Positions 24,872 to 34,517 of a stretch of DNA of 64,000 bases are shown here, piece by piece. Location: positions 1-64,000 of the forward strand of contig NZ_KE383936.1 of NCBI RefSeq assembly GCF_000422865.1. The letters run 5' to 3'. A program made the position numbers and the translations under genes. The notes under the pieces are model-generated. The model saw only the letters and a list, made by a program, of their open reading frames with translations. It did no database searches and had not been told where the DNA came from. Every line of letters starts with the position of its first letter. Within the stretch, counting starts at the first letter, position 1. This stretch comes from Oceanospirillum maris DSM 6286 (GTDB lineage: Bacteria; Pseudomonadota; Gammaproteobacteria; Pseudomonadales; Halomonadaceae).

Positions 24872-27800
24872 TTATTTTCTGCGATACTGCGTAATGGTGT
24901 CTAGTGTTTTTGCCAAAGCCAGCGATAGATGATCTAATTTGTCTGTTTTCTTAGCCATTTTTAGATCTTGTTCAATACGACTGAACTCGAATTGAAGCGC
25001 CACAAGATACAAGCTAGCCGCTGTGCCTTTGGCTTTGTGGGCTAGCTTTTCTGCCTGTTTTATTCGGTCTGTTTTAATTAAATCCTGAATCTGGGCATCG
25101 CTAGTAGAATATTGCTCTACAAACTGGGCTAGAAACCGCTGTAAGGTTGCCTTATCCCCCCAGTTTGTTAATGCCATTTCTTCGTCTAATATCGGCTTTT
25201 CTTTTTCTGAATCTGACTTCGATTGGGGTTCATTCAACTCGGCTTCATCTAATTCAGATTCATTTAGAGTATGGGTGCTGGATGAAGTATGGGCGCTGGA
25301 TGAAGTATGGGCGCTGGATAGAGTATGGACACTGGACTCCAGAGTTTCCAGTAAGGGCGTGGAAATAGGCGAATCGTGAGAAGCGGGAGAGGACTCAACG
25401 GCGCTATCTTCTTTCGCTAGCAGCTTATCTTTCGCTAGTAACTCATTAAAACAAGCGACAATTTGTTCAATTGTGAAGGGCTTGGTCAAAAGCTTGATGG
25501 CTCCAGCGGCGATGGCCTCTGCTTCAGCATTTTCGGTAACTCCTGCTGTTAAGGCGACAACCGGTAGATAACGATACTTAGGAATTTGATGTAGCTTTCG
25601 GGTTGTCTCGTAACCATCAAGTACCGGCATCTGTAAGTCCATTAGGACAAGACTGATATCCGGTGGGTTTTTCTGCCGAAGAATATCCAACGCCACTTGA
25701 CCATTTTTAGCAATAATCGCTTTTCCTGCCGCTCGTTCAATAATGCGTTGAGCAATATCGCGGTTAATATCGCTGTCATCAACCACCAGTAATGTTTGGC
25801 CTTTAAGAAGCCCTTTAGGAATAAATGAGACGAGTGATGGCTCCGTTGCTAGGGATTTTTCTGTTGTGGTTGGGAAGGTTAAAGTAAAGAAGAAGCAGCT
25901 ACCGTGTCCTTCTCTACTGGTTAGAAGTAGCTCGCCCCCCATCCGTTGTGTTAGCTCTTGGCTGATCGCAAGACCTAAACCTGTGCCACCAAATTTACGC
26001 GTAATTGAGTTATCGGCTTGGGCAAAGGCATCAAAAATCACCGACTGTTGATCTTCTGGAATACCTCTGCCCGTATCAGATACGGAAAAGCGCAGGGTAA
26101 TATGGCTTGAGGTTTGTGCTTGCTTTTGGATATGCAGACTCACCTTTCCTTGATCCGTAAATTTAATACCGTTGCTAATAAGGTTAAGCAAAACCTGTTT
26201 TAAACGGTGTAAGTCACCAAGTAAGCTTAAACGTTCAGACCCTCCGGTATTGAAGTGAAGCTTTAAGCCCTTCTGTTTAGCCGGCATTTCAGTAATGGCC
26301 TGAATTTGAGTTAACAGCATGTGTATGCTGAAAGGTGATTGTTCGATGGTTAGGCCGCCTGCTTCGATTTTCGAGAAATCAAGAACATCATTGACGATAT
26401 ACAGCAGATTTTGACTGGCACTATTAATGCTACGGATGAGTGAGTGAGCATTTTCCGGTAGCGCTTCGTGTTGCACAAGCTCACCAAGCACCATGATGGC
26501 GTTAAGTGGTGTCCGTATCTCGTGGCTCATATTGGCTAAAAAATGGCTTTTAAGGTGTGCAAGACGCTCGGCTTCTTCACGGGCTTTTTCGAGGTGCTTC
26601 GTTTCTCGCTCGTGAATCTCTTTTAGCTGGCGCTCGGCTTGAACCCGTGAGCCGATATCTTCAAGGGTTGCTAAAATAAAAATGACGCCTTCATGCTCGT
26701 AAGGGCTTAGGCCAATTTCAACATCAACTAGAGAACCGTCTTTGCATAGGCCTTGGAGGCTGTTGCCGTCGTTCATCATTTTACGGCGAGGGCGTAGATG
26801 GTTCAGATAACTTTGGCGTTGATTGGTATGTTCTTTTCGCATGGCGACAGGGATAAGGTGTTCTACTGGTAAACCTGTTAACTCGAAGGCGCTGTAACCA
26901 AAGAGTTTTTCTAACGCTGGGTTTACCAGTGAAATACTACCTGAGCTGTCGCAAACCAGTAACGGCGTATGGGAGGCATTAAAAATGACGCGGAACCGTT
27001 GCTCATCTTCCCGCTGCTTTTTAAGGTGATCGGCCTTTAAGCGATCACTAATCGCTTGGTTTTCTGCTAGTTGCTGCGCGCGCTGTGCTTTTAGGATGCG
27101 ATAGAGAATGGCACCGCCAAGGCTAAATGTTAACAGGAGAATTAATAGACCGCCGCCCCAGTATTTTAGGCGTAATTTGTCAATGGCTTTAGGTTCTTGG
27201 TGTAGTAAGAGGAATCCAACCATTTGATTGTTGAATCGCTGGGGGTCATCGTCAGGATAAAGCGTGACCCAGCTCCATAACCCTGTGCTATCTAAGACCT
27301 GATGTTGGTTGTAGTTGAGCATTTGCTGCCAAACATCGGGGAATTGTTTGCCGAATGATTTACCGTGAGATAACTGAAAGCCCCACTCCCATTCAGGATT
27401 TGGGTGTTTAAGCCAAAAGCCATTAGGGTTAATAAGCTGGATATGCAAGCTGGCTTGATCTGAGATCTGTTGTAGATCGTTGAGGTACTTTCGGGCATCA
27501 ATATTAATGACAATAACACCCTTCGGTTGCTCTTGATTCCACAGTTGAGCCGCCATACGTAACATGGGACGAAAAGGGCGCTCAATTTCACCGTGTTCAA
27601 CATTTAAGTCTATAGGGGAGATATAAAGCTGCAGCGGGTTTTCAAGCGCCATCGTTTCTTGCACGTAATAACGGTTGATCTTGTTCTGTAGCGCATCATC
27701 AGGGACACGGTGATAGCCATAGCGCTCATTTGTAATAGGCTCTACCCGTAATTTCTCTTGGCCGTCTTGATCAATCCAGCGGACTTGAACATAGTTCGCG

Positions 27801-28096
27801 TTGCGGCTGAGTAGTGACGCGAAGCTATTTTCCATCGACTTTAAGCCGTTTATCTCTGGCGCCTTTAAATCTGAGCGAATAGGTTGCTCTTGTTGCAGAC
27901 TTAACAGGTGCTCCTGCGGGACTTCTAGATTTTTTTGTAATCCGAGTAAGCTACGCTCCAGTAATGCCAGTTCATTGTTCTTCAATAGACTGATATTACT
28001 TTCGTAAAGCATCCTGACCGTGCCTCCAACAAGAAGTGTGAAGACCAAGGCGAAGGGAAGAAAGGTACGTATGAAAAGCGTACTGATGGTGGCCAT
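24872..28096 (-). CDS. Hybrid sensor histidine kinase (sensor-PAS-HisKA-HATPase-REC-Hpt)
   Basis: 1074-residue membrane kinase. TM1 is at about 8-30, a periplasmic Cache-like sensor at about 35-305, TM2 at about 312-332, then PAS (about 370-490), HisKA with the phospho-histidine near 525 in N-M-S-H-E-I-R-T-P-L-N, HATPase_c (about 640-750; G-T-G-L-G-L-A), a receiver (Asp near 819 in M-D-L-Q-M-P-V-L-D-G) and a C-terminal Hpt domain (His near 1020 in L-A-H-K-A-K-G-T-A-A-S). The complete phosphorelay is therefore in one chain. I start at ATG 28096, after CAGGGAATACGAA, rather than ATG 28126. A repeated S-S-A-H-T linker separates receiver and Hpt. It forms an operon with the receiver-ATPase gene downstream. 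Confidence 0.93.
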   Translation of the reverse strand: MATISTLFIRTFLPFALVFTLLVGGTVRMLYESNISLLKNNELALLERSLLGLQKNLEVPQEHLLSLQQEQPIRSDLKAPEINGLKSMENSFASLLSRNANYVQVRWIDQDGQEKLRVEPITNERYGYHRVPDDALQNKINRYYVQETMALENPLQLYISPIDLNVEHGEIERPFRPMLRMAAQLWNQEQPKGVIVINIDARKYLNDLQQISDQASLHIQLINPNGFWLKHPNPEWEWGFQLSHGKSFGKQFPDVWQQMLNYNQHQVLDSTGLWSWVTLYPDDDPQRFNNQMVGFLLLHQEPKAIDKLRLKYWGGGLLILLLTFSLGGAILYRILKAQRAQQLAENQAISDRLKADHLKKQREDEQRFRVIFNASHTPLLVCDSSGSISLVNPALEKLFGYSAFELTGLPVEHLIPVAMRKEHTNQRQSYLNHLRPRRKMMNDGNSLQGLCKDGSLVDVEIGLSPYEHEGVIFILATLEDIGSRVQAERQLKEIHERETKHLEKAREEAERLAHLKSHFLANMSHEIRTPLNAIMVLGELVQHEALPENAHSLIRSINSASQNLLYIVNDVLDFSKIEAGGLTIEQSPFSIHMLLTQIQAITEMPAKQKGLKLHFNTGGSERLSLLGDLHRLKQVLLNLISNGIKFTDQGKVSLHIQKQAQTSSHITLRFSVSDTGRGIPEDQQSVIFDAFAQADNSITRKFGGTGLGLAISQELTQRMGGELLLTSREGHGSCFFFTLTFPTTTEKSLATEPSLVSFIPKGLLKGQTLLVVDDSDINRDIAQRIIERAAGKAIIAKNGQVALDILRQKNPPDISLVLMDLQMPVLDGYETTRKLHQIPKYRYLPVVALTAGVTENAEAEAIAAGAIKLLTKPFTIEQIVACFNELLAKDKLLAKEDSAVESSPASHDSPISTPLLETLESSVHTLSSAHTSSSAHTSSSTHTLNESELDEAELNEPQSKSDSEKEKPILDEEMALTNWGDKATLQRFLAQFVEQYSTSDAQIQDLIKTDRIKQAEKLAHKAKGTAASLYLVALQFEFSRIEQDLKMAKKTDKLDHLSLALAKTLDTITQYRRK
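25268..25330 (-). repeat. 18-bp minisatellite in the kinase linker
   Basis: About three and a half copies of an 18-bp unit (plus strand GTATGGGCGCTGGATGAA) encode S-S-A-H-T-S repeats between the receiver and Hpt domains. Copies differ by one to three bases; the number could vary between strains without shifting the frame. Confidence 0.75.
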
Positions 28097-28445
28097 TTCG
28101 TATTCCCTGCTGACTGCTAGTGGCATATGCCGTCCTTAAATGTAAACCTGCTTTAACGCTGGCCTTAAGCTTCAATGTTTATATCAATAGGGCGATGACT
28201 GTTTTAGAAAAAGGTAATGATTGCTGATTTTCTGCATTTCGCCATGCTTTTTACTGCCGTGGGATTTTTTACTGCCAAGAAATAATAATTCAAAGGAATA
28301 AATTGGTGTTTGTAGGCTATTTGTTCTTTTCCAATAAAATTAGTAGTAAAAACAGAGTACTTTTCTGTTACTACTTAGGTAGAATATTTTTCCTAAGACT
28401 GTCGTGTTTTTTATAGCACAAATTGTTACAAATCTAAAAACTATA
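28097..28445. other. Divergent AT-rich intergenic region
   Basis: Lies between the hybrid kinase (leftward) and the alanine symporter (rightward) and must contain both promoters. A direct repeat TTTTTACTGCC occurs at 28248 and 28266 (18 bases apart). No gene, RNA or clear promoter consensus was recognised. Confidence 0.45.
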
Positions 28446-28461
28446 AAGCGCCTAAGCGCTT
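28446..28461 (+). promoter_or_regulatory. Palindrome in the symporter leader
   Basis: AAGCGC-CTAA-GCGCTT ends ten bases before the GGGAGG ribosome site of the alanine symporter gene. It may be an operator or a small leader hairpin; no regulator can be assigned. Confidence 0.4.
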
Positions 28462-28484
28462 ACCTCTAACGGGAGGCATTTTTA

Positions 28485-29984
28485 ATGCAAGCATTTGTCG
28501 ATTTTATGAACGGCATAATCTGGAGCCCCGCACTTATTTATTTGTGTTTGGGTGCCGGTCTTTTCTATTCTATTCTAACGCGCTTTGTTCAGGTCAGACA
28601 TTTTTTCGAAATGTGGCGTTTGCTACTTTCTGGAAAAAGCTCTGATAAAGGTATTTCTTCTTTCCAAGCACTAGCCGTTTCTCTCTCTGGTCGTGTTGGT
28701 ACGGGTAACATCGCTGGTGTTGCTGCAGCTATTGGTTTTGGTGGCCCAGGTGCTGTTTTCTGGATGTGGGTCGTTGCCTTTTTAGGTGCTGCGACTGCCT
28801 ATGCAGAATCTACACTGGCACAGCTGTACAAAGAAGAGCAAGACGGTCAATACCGTGGTGGCCCTGCTTACTATATCGAAAAAGCGATGGGTCAGAAGTG
28901 GTACGCATGGGTTTTTGCGATTGCGACCATTATGGCTTGTGGTTTACTGCTACCGGGCGTTCAAGCAAACAGTATCGGTAATGCCGTTGAAGCGACGTTT
29001 GGTTCTGGCGCTATGATCCAAACCGGTATGGGAGAGCTAAGCTCTGCTAAAGTATTTACCGGTGCCGCTGTTGTTATGATTTTAGGCTTTATCATCTTTG
29101 GTGGCGTTAGACGTATTGCTAACTTCACCCAAGTGGTTGTGCCTTTTATGGCTCTGAGTTACATCATTATTGCTTGCCTTGTTGTTCTTTTGAACATTGA
29201 ACAGCTACCAGGCATTATTGGTATGATTCTGGGTGATGCGTTCACACCGATGGCAGGCTTTGGTGCTGCAATTGGTTGGGGTGTTAAGCGTGGTGTTTAC
29301 TCTAACGAAGCCGGTCAAGGTACAGGTCCTCATGCAGCCGCTGCTGCAGAAGTGGATCACCCTGCTCAACAAGGTTTAGTTCAGGCCTTCTCTGTATACA
29401 TTGATACCCTGTTTGTATGTTCTGCAACAGCCTTTATGATTCTGATCACCGGTGCTTACAACGTTTATGGCGTTGGCGATACTTTCCTTGTTCAGAATAT
29501 TGCTGCAGATATTGCGGCTAACGGCCCAGTATTTACCCAGATGGCTATTGAAACGACGATGCCTGGTTTTGGTAAGCCGTTTATCGCTTTAGCGCTATTC
29601 TTCTTCTCGTTCACTACCATTCTAGCGTACTACTATATTGCTGAAACCAATGTGGCGTATCTGCGACGTACGATCAAAATGCCTGGCTTAATCTTCGCTT
29701 TGAAAGTAGCGATTATGACGTCTACTTTTTACGGTGCAGTTAAGACCGCTGATCTAGCGTGGGGTCTGGGTGATGTAGGCGTAGGCTTAATGGCTTGGTT
29801 GAACATCATTGGTATTGTCATTATCTTCTTTATGGCTAAGCCAACGATGAAGGTACTGAAAGATTACGAAGATCAGCAAAAAGCCGGTGTGACTGATTTC
29901 ACTTTTGACCCTAAGAAACTGGGTATCAAAAATGCTCACTACTGGGAAAAACGCCACGCAGATAAGCAGGCGGGTAAAGAATAA
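28485..29984 (+). CDS. Alanine/glycine:sodium symporter (AgcS family)
   Basis: 499-residue inner-membrane carrier that takes up alanine or glycine with Na+. The family signature region S-L-S-G-R-V-G-T-G-N-I-A-G-V-A (about residues 66-80), G-G-P-G-A-V-F-W-M-W and the later G-V-K-R-G-V-Y-S-N-E-A-G-Q-G-T-G-P-H-A are all present, with about 11 helices. Start ATG 28485 has a strong GGGAGG site. It is monocistronic, bounded by its own terminator. Confidence 0.93.
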   Translation: MQAFVDFMNGIIWSPALIYLCLGAGLFYSILTRFVQVRHFFEMWRLLLSGKSSDKGISSFQALAVSLSGRVGTGNIAGVAAAIGFGGPGAVFWMWVVAFLGAATAYAESTLAQLYKEEQDGQYRGGPAYYIEKAMGQKWYAWVFAIATIMACGLLLPGVQANSIGNAVEATFGSGAMIQTGMGELSSAKVFTGAAVVMILGFIIFGGVRRIANFTQVVVPFMALSYIIIACLVVLLNIEQLPGIIGMILGDAFTPMAGFGAAIGWGVKRGVYSNEAGQGTGPHAAAAAEVDHPAQQGLVQAFSVYIDTLFVCSATAFMILITGAYNVYGVGDTFLVQNIAADIAANGPVFTQMAIETTMPGFGKPFIALALFFFSFTTILAYYYIAETNVAYLRRTIKMPGLIFALKVAIMTSTFYGAVKTADLAWGLGDVGVGLMAWLNIIGIVIIFFMAKPTMKVLKDYEDQQKAGVTDFTFDPKKLGIKNAHYWEKRHADKQAGKE

Positions 29985-30056
29985 TATCACCCTATTAAAG
30001 GGTTGAACGACAGTCTTAAGGTGGGCTTAGAACGACTTTAAGCTTTCCTGCTAAGA

Positions 30057-30094
30057 ACGGTGTATGTAGATTTTCTGCATACGCCGTTTTTTTT
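30057..30094 (+). terminator. Rho-independent terminator of the alanine symporter gene
   Basis: 14-base arms ACGGTGTATGTAGA and TCTGCATACGCCGT (two G-U pairs) with a 3-base loop, then a run of eight or more T. Confidence 0.92.
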
Positions 30095-30301
30095 CATCTA
30101 CACTTATTCTTGTTATTTCTATGCATATTTATTCATATAAAACTAATACATGAACAGCGTTGTGATATAGAATCAACTGATAAGAAAAATAATTAAGTAC
30201 AAGTGCATCCAACCAAATGTCAAAGAGTATTGTTACTGTACCCCTTGCAGGAAACTCTATGAAATTAAGCAGATAAAATATCAACTATTTAGGCCGCTAA
30301 T
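30095..30301 (+). other. Leader region of the second chemoreceptor, no gene seen
   Basis: AT-rich stretch between the symporter terminator and the chemoreceptor start (total gap from 29985 is 317 bases). It presumably holds the receptor promoter; no motif strong enough to call was seen. Confidence 0.4.
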
Positions 30302-32395
30302 ATGAAAATTAAGACCCGTATTGCTTTAGCCACTGGCGCCTGTTTAACCTTATCCTCTATAACGCTTCTAGCTGCTTTTGCTTGGAAAAATAGCGAGGTT
30401 GAAGGTAAAACAGAAGAACTTGTTATCGAAGAACTAACCCTTAAAGCCCAAGCGCAGCTAGCGGCCTCTGCCGCCGCAGAAGCTGGTAAAACTGAAATTG
30501 AATTAAGCCGCGCGTTATCTATTGCCACGGGATTGGCGGGCACAACGGGTAGCTTTGTTGCCCAGCAGGGTGCGGATACTGATCGACAGATGTTTTATCA
30601 ATACTCCCGAGATGTTCTCGTACAAAATAAAGCGACTGTGATGGGGACCTTTATCGCTTGGGAGAAAAATGCAGTAAACCCTGATCACCTGTTCCGAGGG
30701 GCGATGCACACCCATGCAAACGGACAATTCGCACCCTACTGGTTTCAAAATGCTGATGGCAGTATTGGCTATCGAACCTTAGGATTGGACTCTGTTGAAA
30801 AAGCCATTGCTGCAGGTGATCATTCCGGTGATTGGTATTTATGCCCTATTAATACTCAGAAGAATTGCTTGGTTGAGCCCTACTCTTGGAAAGTTGGTAA
30901 TAAGACGGTTATCGGCACTTCGCTAACATCACCGGTTGTGGTCGAGGGTAAGGTGATTGGTATGACGGGTGTTGATATCGAGCTAGGCTTTTTAGAAGAG
31001 CTGGCTAAAAGTGCGGATCAGGCGCTTTACTCAGGCTACGGTCAAGTCTTTCTGTTGAGCCATAAAGGTCTTGTTGCTGCAGATTCTGACGGTCAATTAA
31101 CGCTTGGTAAACCTTATAATGGTCGTGAGAAATCATTCTTACTGAAGCAAGTGGCATCAGGTCAGGCGGTAACTCAACAAATGACTGACAGCTTCTGGTC
31201 TGTGCAGCCGATTCAACTATCCGGCGTTTCGACCCCTTGGGCGGTGATTATTCGCCAAGATACTGCCGTCGTTTTAGAGGGTGCTAAAGCGGTTGAAGAT
31301 TCTATGGGGCGCCAATTCCGAGAAAGCTTAGTGACAACCGTTATTATTGGATTGTTGGTAACCGCAGGGGGGATTATTGTCCTTATGTTGATCGCTCAAG
31401 GGATTGCTGCACCGATACGTAAAGCAGCCAATATGATTAATCAATTAGCCTCCCAAGATGGCGATTTAACCCAAAGGTTGAATGTTAATCGCAGCGATGA
31501 AGTGGGTGATTTGGCTGTAGGCATTGATGCTTTTATTGAAAAAACTCACAGCATCGTCCGGGATATTGCCTCTGAAATGGGTAATGTTGAAGGATCTGCT
31601 CGCCGTGCCGCAGATATATCCAATAGCAGTACTCAAGGAATAGAAAAACAGCGGGCTGAAGTGGATCAGATTGCCACGGCTATTAATCAGATGTCGGCCT
31701 CTGCTGGAGAAGTTGCGCAAATTGCAACGACAACGGCGACAGCATCCAGTGAAGCGAAAAGCTCGATCGATAGTAGTGCGGCCAATGTTCAGCGTTCAGC
31801 AGTATCGATTAAAGCTTTGTCTGAGCAGGTTGCGAGTACGTCAGAATTAATGGATTTACTGGCCCAAGACAGCCAAAACATTAGCCTGATTGTTGAATCA
31901 ATTCAGGGGATTTCAGAGCAGACCAATTTGCTGGCTTTGAACGCTGCGATTGAAGCGGCTCGGGCTGGTGAAACAGGGCGAGGCTTTGCGGTTGTTGCGG
32001 ATGAAGTACGTAATCTAGCCTCAAAAACTCAGGCATCCACCGAAGAGATTCAAGCGCTGATGAATCAGTTGCAGACGCGTACCAAAGAATCACTTGCAGC
32101 CATGCGTCGAGGTAATGAACAGTCCGATGAGTGCTTGAGTATGGCTGAGGAAGCGTCTAATCATTTGCAGCAAGTTGCAGGCGCTATATCTGAAATTGAT
32201 AACATGACCACGCAGATGGCAAGTGTTGTTGAAGAGCAGCGTGCGGTAACTGAAGATATCACCCGCAATATTGTGAATATCAGTGATGAAACAAGCCTTG
32301 TGGCCGATGGGGCGATTTCTGCAAATAATGAAAGCCAATCATTGCTTGAGTTGGTTAAAAAGCTGGAGAGTCAGCTAAACCGTTTTCATTATTAG
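30302..32395 (+). CDS. Methyl-accepting chemotaxis protein, double-Cache type
   Basis: 697-residue chemoreceptor with TM1 (about 8-27), a periplasmic dCache-like domain (about 30-340), TM2 (about 343-365, [17 protein letters not shown]), HAMP and a signalling coiled coil whose tip reads [19 protein letters not shown]. It is organised like the receptor at 4982 and shares the cysteine pair Y-L-C-P...N-C-L-V-E-P in the sensor. No C-terminal pentapeptide. ATG at 30302. It is a single-gene unit; ligand unknown. Confidence 0.92.
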   Translation: MKIKTRIALATGACLTLSSITLLAAFAWKNSEVEGKTEELVIEELTLKAQAQLAASAAAEAGKTEIELSRALSIATGLAGTTGSFVAQQGADTDRQMFYQYSRDVLVQNKATVMGTFIAWEKNAVNPDHLFRGAMHTHANGQFAPYWFQNADGSIGYRTLGLDSVEKAIAAGDHSGDWYLCPINTQKNCLVEPYSWKVGNKTVIGTSLTSPVVVEGKVIGMTGVDIELGFLEELAKSADQALYSGYGQVFLLSHKGLVAADSDGQLTLGKPYNGREKSFLLKQVASGQAVTQQMTDSFWSVQPIQLSGVSTPWAVIIRQDTAVVLEGAKAVEDSMGRQFRESLVTTVIIGLLVTAGGIIVLMLIAQGIAAPIRKAANMINQLASQDGDLTQRLNVNRSDEVGDLAVGIDAFIEKTHSIVRDIASEMGNVEGSARRAADISNSSTQGIEKQRAEVDQIATAINQMSASAGEVAQIATTTATASSEAKSSIDSSAANVQRSAVSIKALSEQVASTSELMDLLAQDSQNISLIVESIQGISEQTNLLALNAAIEAARAGETGRGFAVVADEVRNLASKTQASTEEIQALMNQLQTRTKESLAAMRRGNEQSDECLSMAEEASNHLQQVAGAISEIDNMTTQMASVVEEQRAVTEDITRNIVNISDETSLVADGAISANNESQSLLELVKKLESQLNRFHY

Positions 32396-32433
32396 CCCTT
32401 TTTATGATTAGCCCCTGAGCTTGCTTATAAGTT

Positions 32434-32471
32434 GAAGCCCCTGATCGTTCTATTTGACGAACAGGGGCTTC
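32434..32471. terminator. Stem-loop between convergent genes, probable bidirectional terminator
   Basis: GAAGCCCCT pairs with AGGGGCTTC, and inner GTTC with GAAC, between the chemoreceptor and the convergent GGDEF gene. There is no long T-run, so efficiency is uncertain. Confidence 0.6.
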
Positions 32472-32481
32472 TAAGAAAGCC

Positions 32482-33651
32482 TTAAGCTTCAGCGTGTTCT
32501 TTTACTGGGAAAAATACTTCGCTACCGTCTGGTGCGATGCATTTTGCACGTCCTGTTTGTTTTGCTTTATAAAGTCGTTTGTCGGCAATATCGACTAAAT
32601 CTTTCCAGTTAAGCGTCTTATCTTCATGTTGCTCCGCTAAACCAATACTGGCCGTTACCGGAGACCCATCAGGCAATGTGGCTAAACCACGTGCCATAAT
32701 ACGGGATACGACGATTTTGGCCGCTTCGGCATCAGTATGCGGTAGTAAAATCAAAAACTCTTCACCACCCCAGCGAATCGCTGCATCACCTCGACGAATA
32801 GATTCACTCAACGTTTTAGAGGCTTGGCGCAGTACCTCATCCCCAGCGTCGTGGCCGAGGCTATCATTGATTGCCTTGAATTTATCTAGATCGATAAAAA
32901 GAACAGAAAAGTTTGATTGCTGTAGTCCTGTAGCCCTAAACAGAGACTCCATAATATCCATACCGGCGCGACGGGTTAATAGCTTGGTTAAGCCATCATA
33001 GCTCGCTTTTACCATCTGAGAGATCAAATAGCGCACTTGTTGAAGAGAAGAGAACATGGATACGCCTAGAATCACTAGTAATAACCAGAGCTGCACTAAA
33101 AGCATATTAATGTCACCGCCTTCGCTGCGGTATAGGCCAAGACTGGCTAGGGCGACTAAGACAATCGAGAAGCCTGAGAACTCTTTCAGGGTCAGCGGGA
33201 ACAGTGCTAGCGAGGCGATAACCACATAGGGAAGCAAGCCGTATAAATGCATTAACGTTGCGGCCATTCCTGTGAGTTCGGCTGATTCGATTAGCGGTGT
33301 GCTAAATTGAAAAAATAGCGTTGGCACCATCAACATAACCATTAAGCAAGTCAAAGCTCGCTTCATACCGATACGAACCTTCTTTGTCACATAGGCCAGC
33401 GTTAGAAATACGGCTCCAGACACAATGCGCATTGCGATAAAGGTTAGGGCGATATCCGTCGGAAAGAAAAGCAGATCCAGCACACCCCATAAAGGAACCA
33501 AAACACCGAATAACAGTGCAAAGGGAAATATACGGCTGGCAATCAGCTCGGCACGGTGCTGGCGAATGATTTCTTGGTGTTCTTTAGCGCTGATAAGATC
33601 GGCAAACTGCTCTTTCGAGTTGACACCAAACAGTTGGTAAATCGATTGCAT
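32482..33651 (-). CDS. Membrane diguanylate cyclase with multi-helix N-terminus
   Basis: 389 residues. The first 200 hold about six hydrophobic helices (from F-P-F-A-L-L-F-G-V to L-V-Q-L-W-L-L-L-V-I-L) of a MASE-like membrane sensor with little periplasmic loop, followed by a GGDEF domain (about 215-375). The active site reads R-W-G-G-E-E-F and is preceded by the I-site R-R-G-D at the correct distance, so an active, feedback-inhibited cyclase is expected. Start ATG 33651, seven bases after GGAA; an ATG at 33705 lacks a ribosome site. Sensor input unknown. Confidence 0.88.
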   Translation of the reverse strand: MQSIYQLFGVNSKEQFADLISAKEHQEIIRQHRAELIASRIFPFALLFGVLVPLWGVLDLLFFPTDIALTFIAMRIVSGAVFLTLAYVTKKVRIGMKRALTCLMVMLMVPTLFFQFSTPLIESAELTGMAATLMHLYGLLPYVVIASLALFPLTLKEFSGFSIVLVALASLGLYRSEGGDINMLLVQLWLLLVILGVSMFSSLQQVRYLISQMVKASYDGLTKLLTRRAGMDIMESLFRATGLQQSNFSVLFIDLDKFKAINDSLGHDAGDEVLRQASKTLSESIRRGDAAIRWGGEEFLILLPHTDAEAAKIVVSRIMARGLATLPDGSPVTASIGLAEQHEDKTLNWKDLVDIADKRLYKAKQTGRAKCIAPDGSEVFFPVKEHAEA

Positions 33652-33838
33652 AAGTGTTTCCACAATGGCTTTTCCTTGGCACCTTATTATTATTCCTAGT
33701 GCCATTTTATGGGTAAGAAGCAGGTAGGTTATAAATCAAGCGCCCAACTTTATACGCTCCTTGATAGAGTATCAAAGCTAAGCCGGTGCTAGATTACAAT
33801 CCGTTGCGATACGTCAAAATAGTAATTTTCATACTGAA

Positions 33839-34291
33839 TTAGAGCTCAATCGCGGTACGAAATTTCTCTCGGCGCAGGGAAATAAGTGAACGAAACTTCC
33901 GTAAATGATGATTGCTCGCCAGTTCTCTGCGAGCAAAGGCTTCATAGGTTTGCATATCAGGTACAAGTACAACTAAGACAAAATCGATCTCTCCTGTTAC
34001 TTGGTAGCACTGCGTTACTTCGGGGCAGGCACTCATCTGCCGGTTGAAACTGTCATAAACATCAAGCTGATCACGGTTCATCTCAACTTCAACAATGACA
34101 TTAATTAAATGGCCTACGATCTGAGGACTAACGATGGATACGTCCGCCATAATCACGCCTTTTTCTCTTAGCTTTTTCACACGCTTCAAGCATGCAGGGG
34201 CAGATAAGCCAACGGTTTCGGCCAATTTTTGATTGCTGATACGATTATCTTTTTGCAGAAGGTTAAGTATTTTTTTATCAATGCGGTCCAT
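33839..34291 (-). CDS. Lrp/AsnC-family transcriptional regulator
   Basis: 150 residues: N-terminal helix-turn-helix (I-S-N-Q-K-L-A-E-T-V-G-L-S-A-P-A-C-L-K-R, about 18-40) and C-terminal RAM ligand-binding domain (about 65-145). Start ATG 34291 follows GGGAAAC; the frame extends upstream to 34360 but M-D-R-I-D begins the conserved region. It is divergent from the Gate-domain gene at 34518 and may control it; the effector is probably an amino acid. Not the same clade as the regulator beside putA by eye. Confidence 0.88.
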   Translation of the reverse strand: MDRIDKKILNLLQKDNRISNQKLAETVGLSAPACLKRVKKLREKGVIMADVSIVSPQIVGHLINVIVEVEMNRDQLDVYDSFNRQMSACPEVTQCYQVTGEIDFVLVVLVPDMQTYEAFARRELASNHHLRKFRSLISLRREKFRTAIEL

Positions 34292-34517
34292 CGGCGTGTT
34301 TCCCAAAAACTGATATTTATATATATTCAAGATTTTATTATTTATTAGGTTTTTCAGCAATTAAGGTTAATTATTATTTGTTTCAGATAAAAATAAGAAA
34401 TATAAATAGCTTTTAAGGTCTTCAAAAGAAATTTTTCATTAAACAAAGCAAGGTAAACTGGCATCCTTTCTTTCGATTCATCTATCAATATTTATCAATG
34501 TTACAGGCGTGGTGTAC

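Noticed and set aside
28485-29016. Internal frames in the alanine symporter gene
   Set aside because: Alternate-frame shadows of a full-length, well-conserved carrier.
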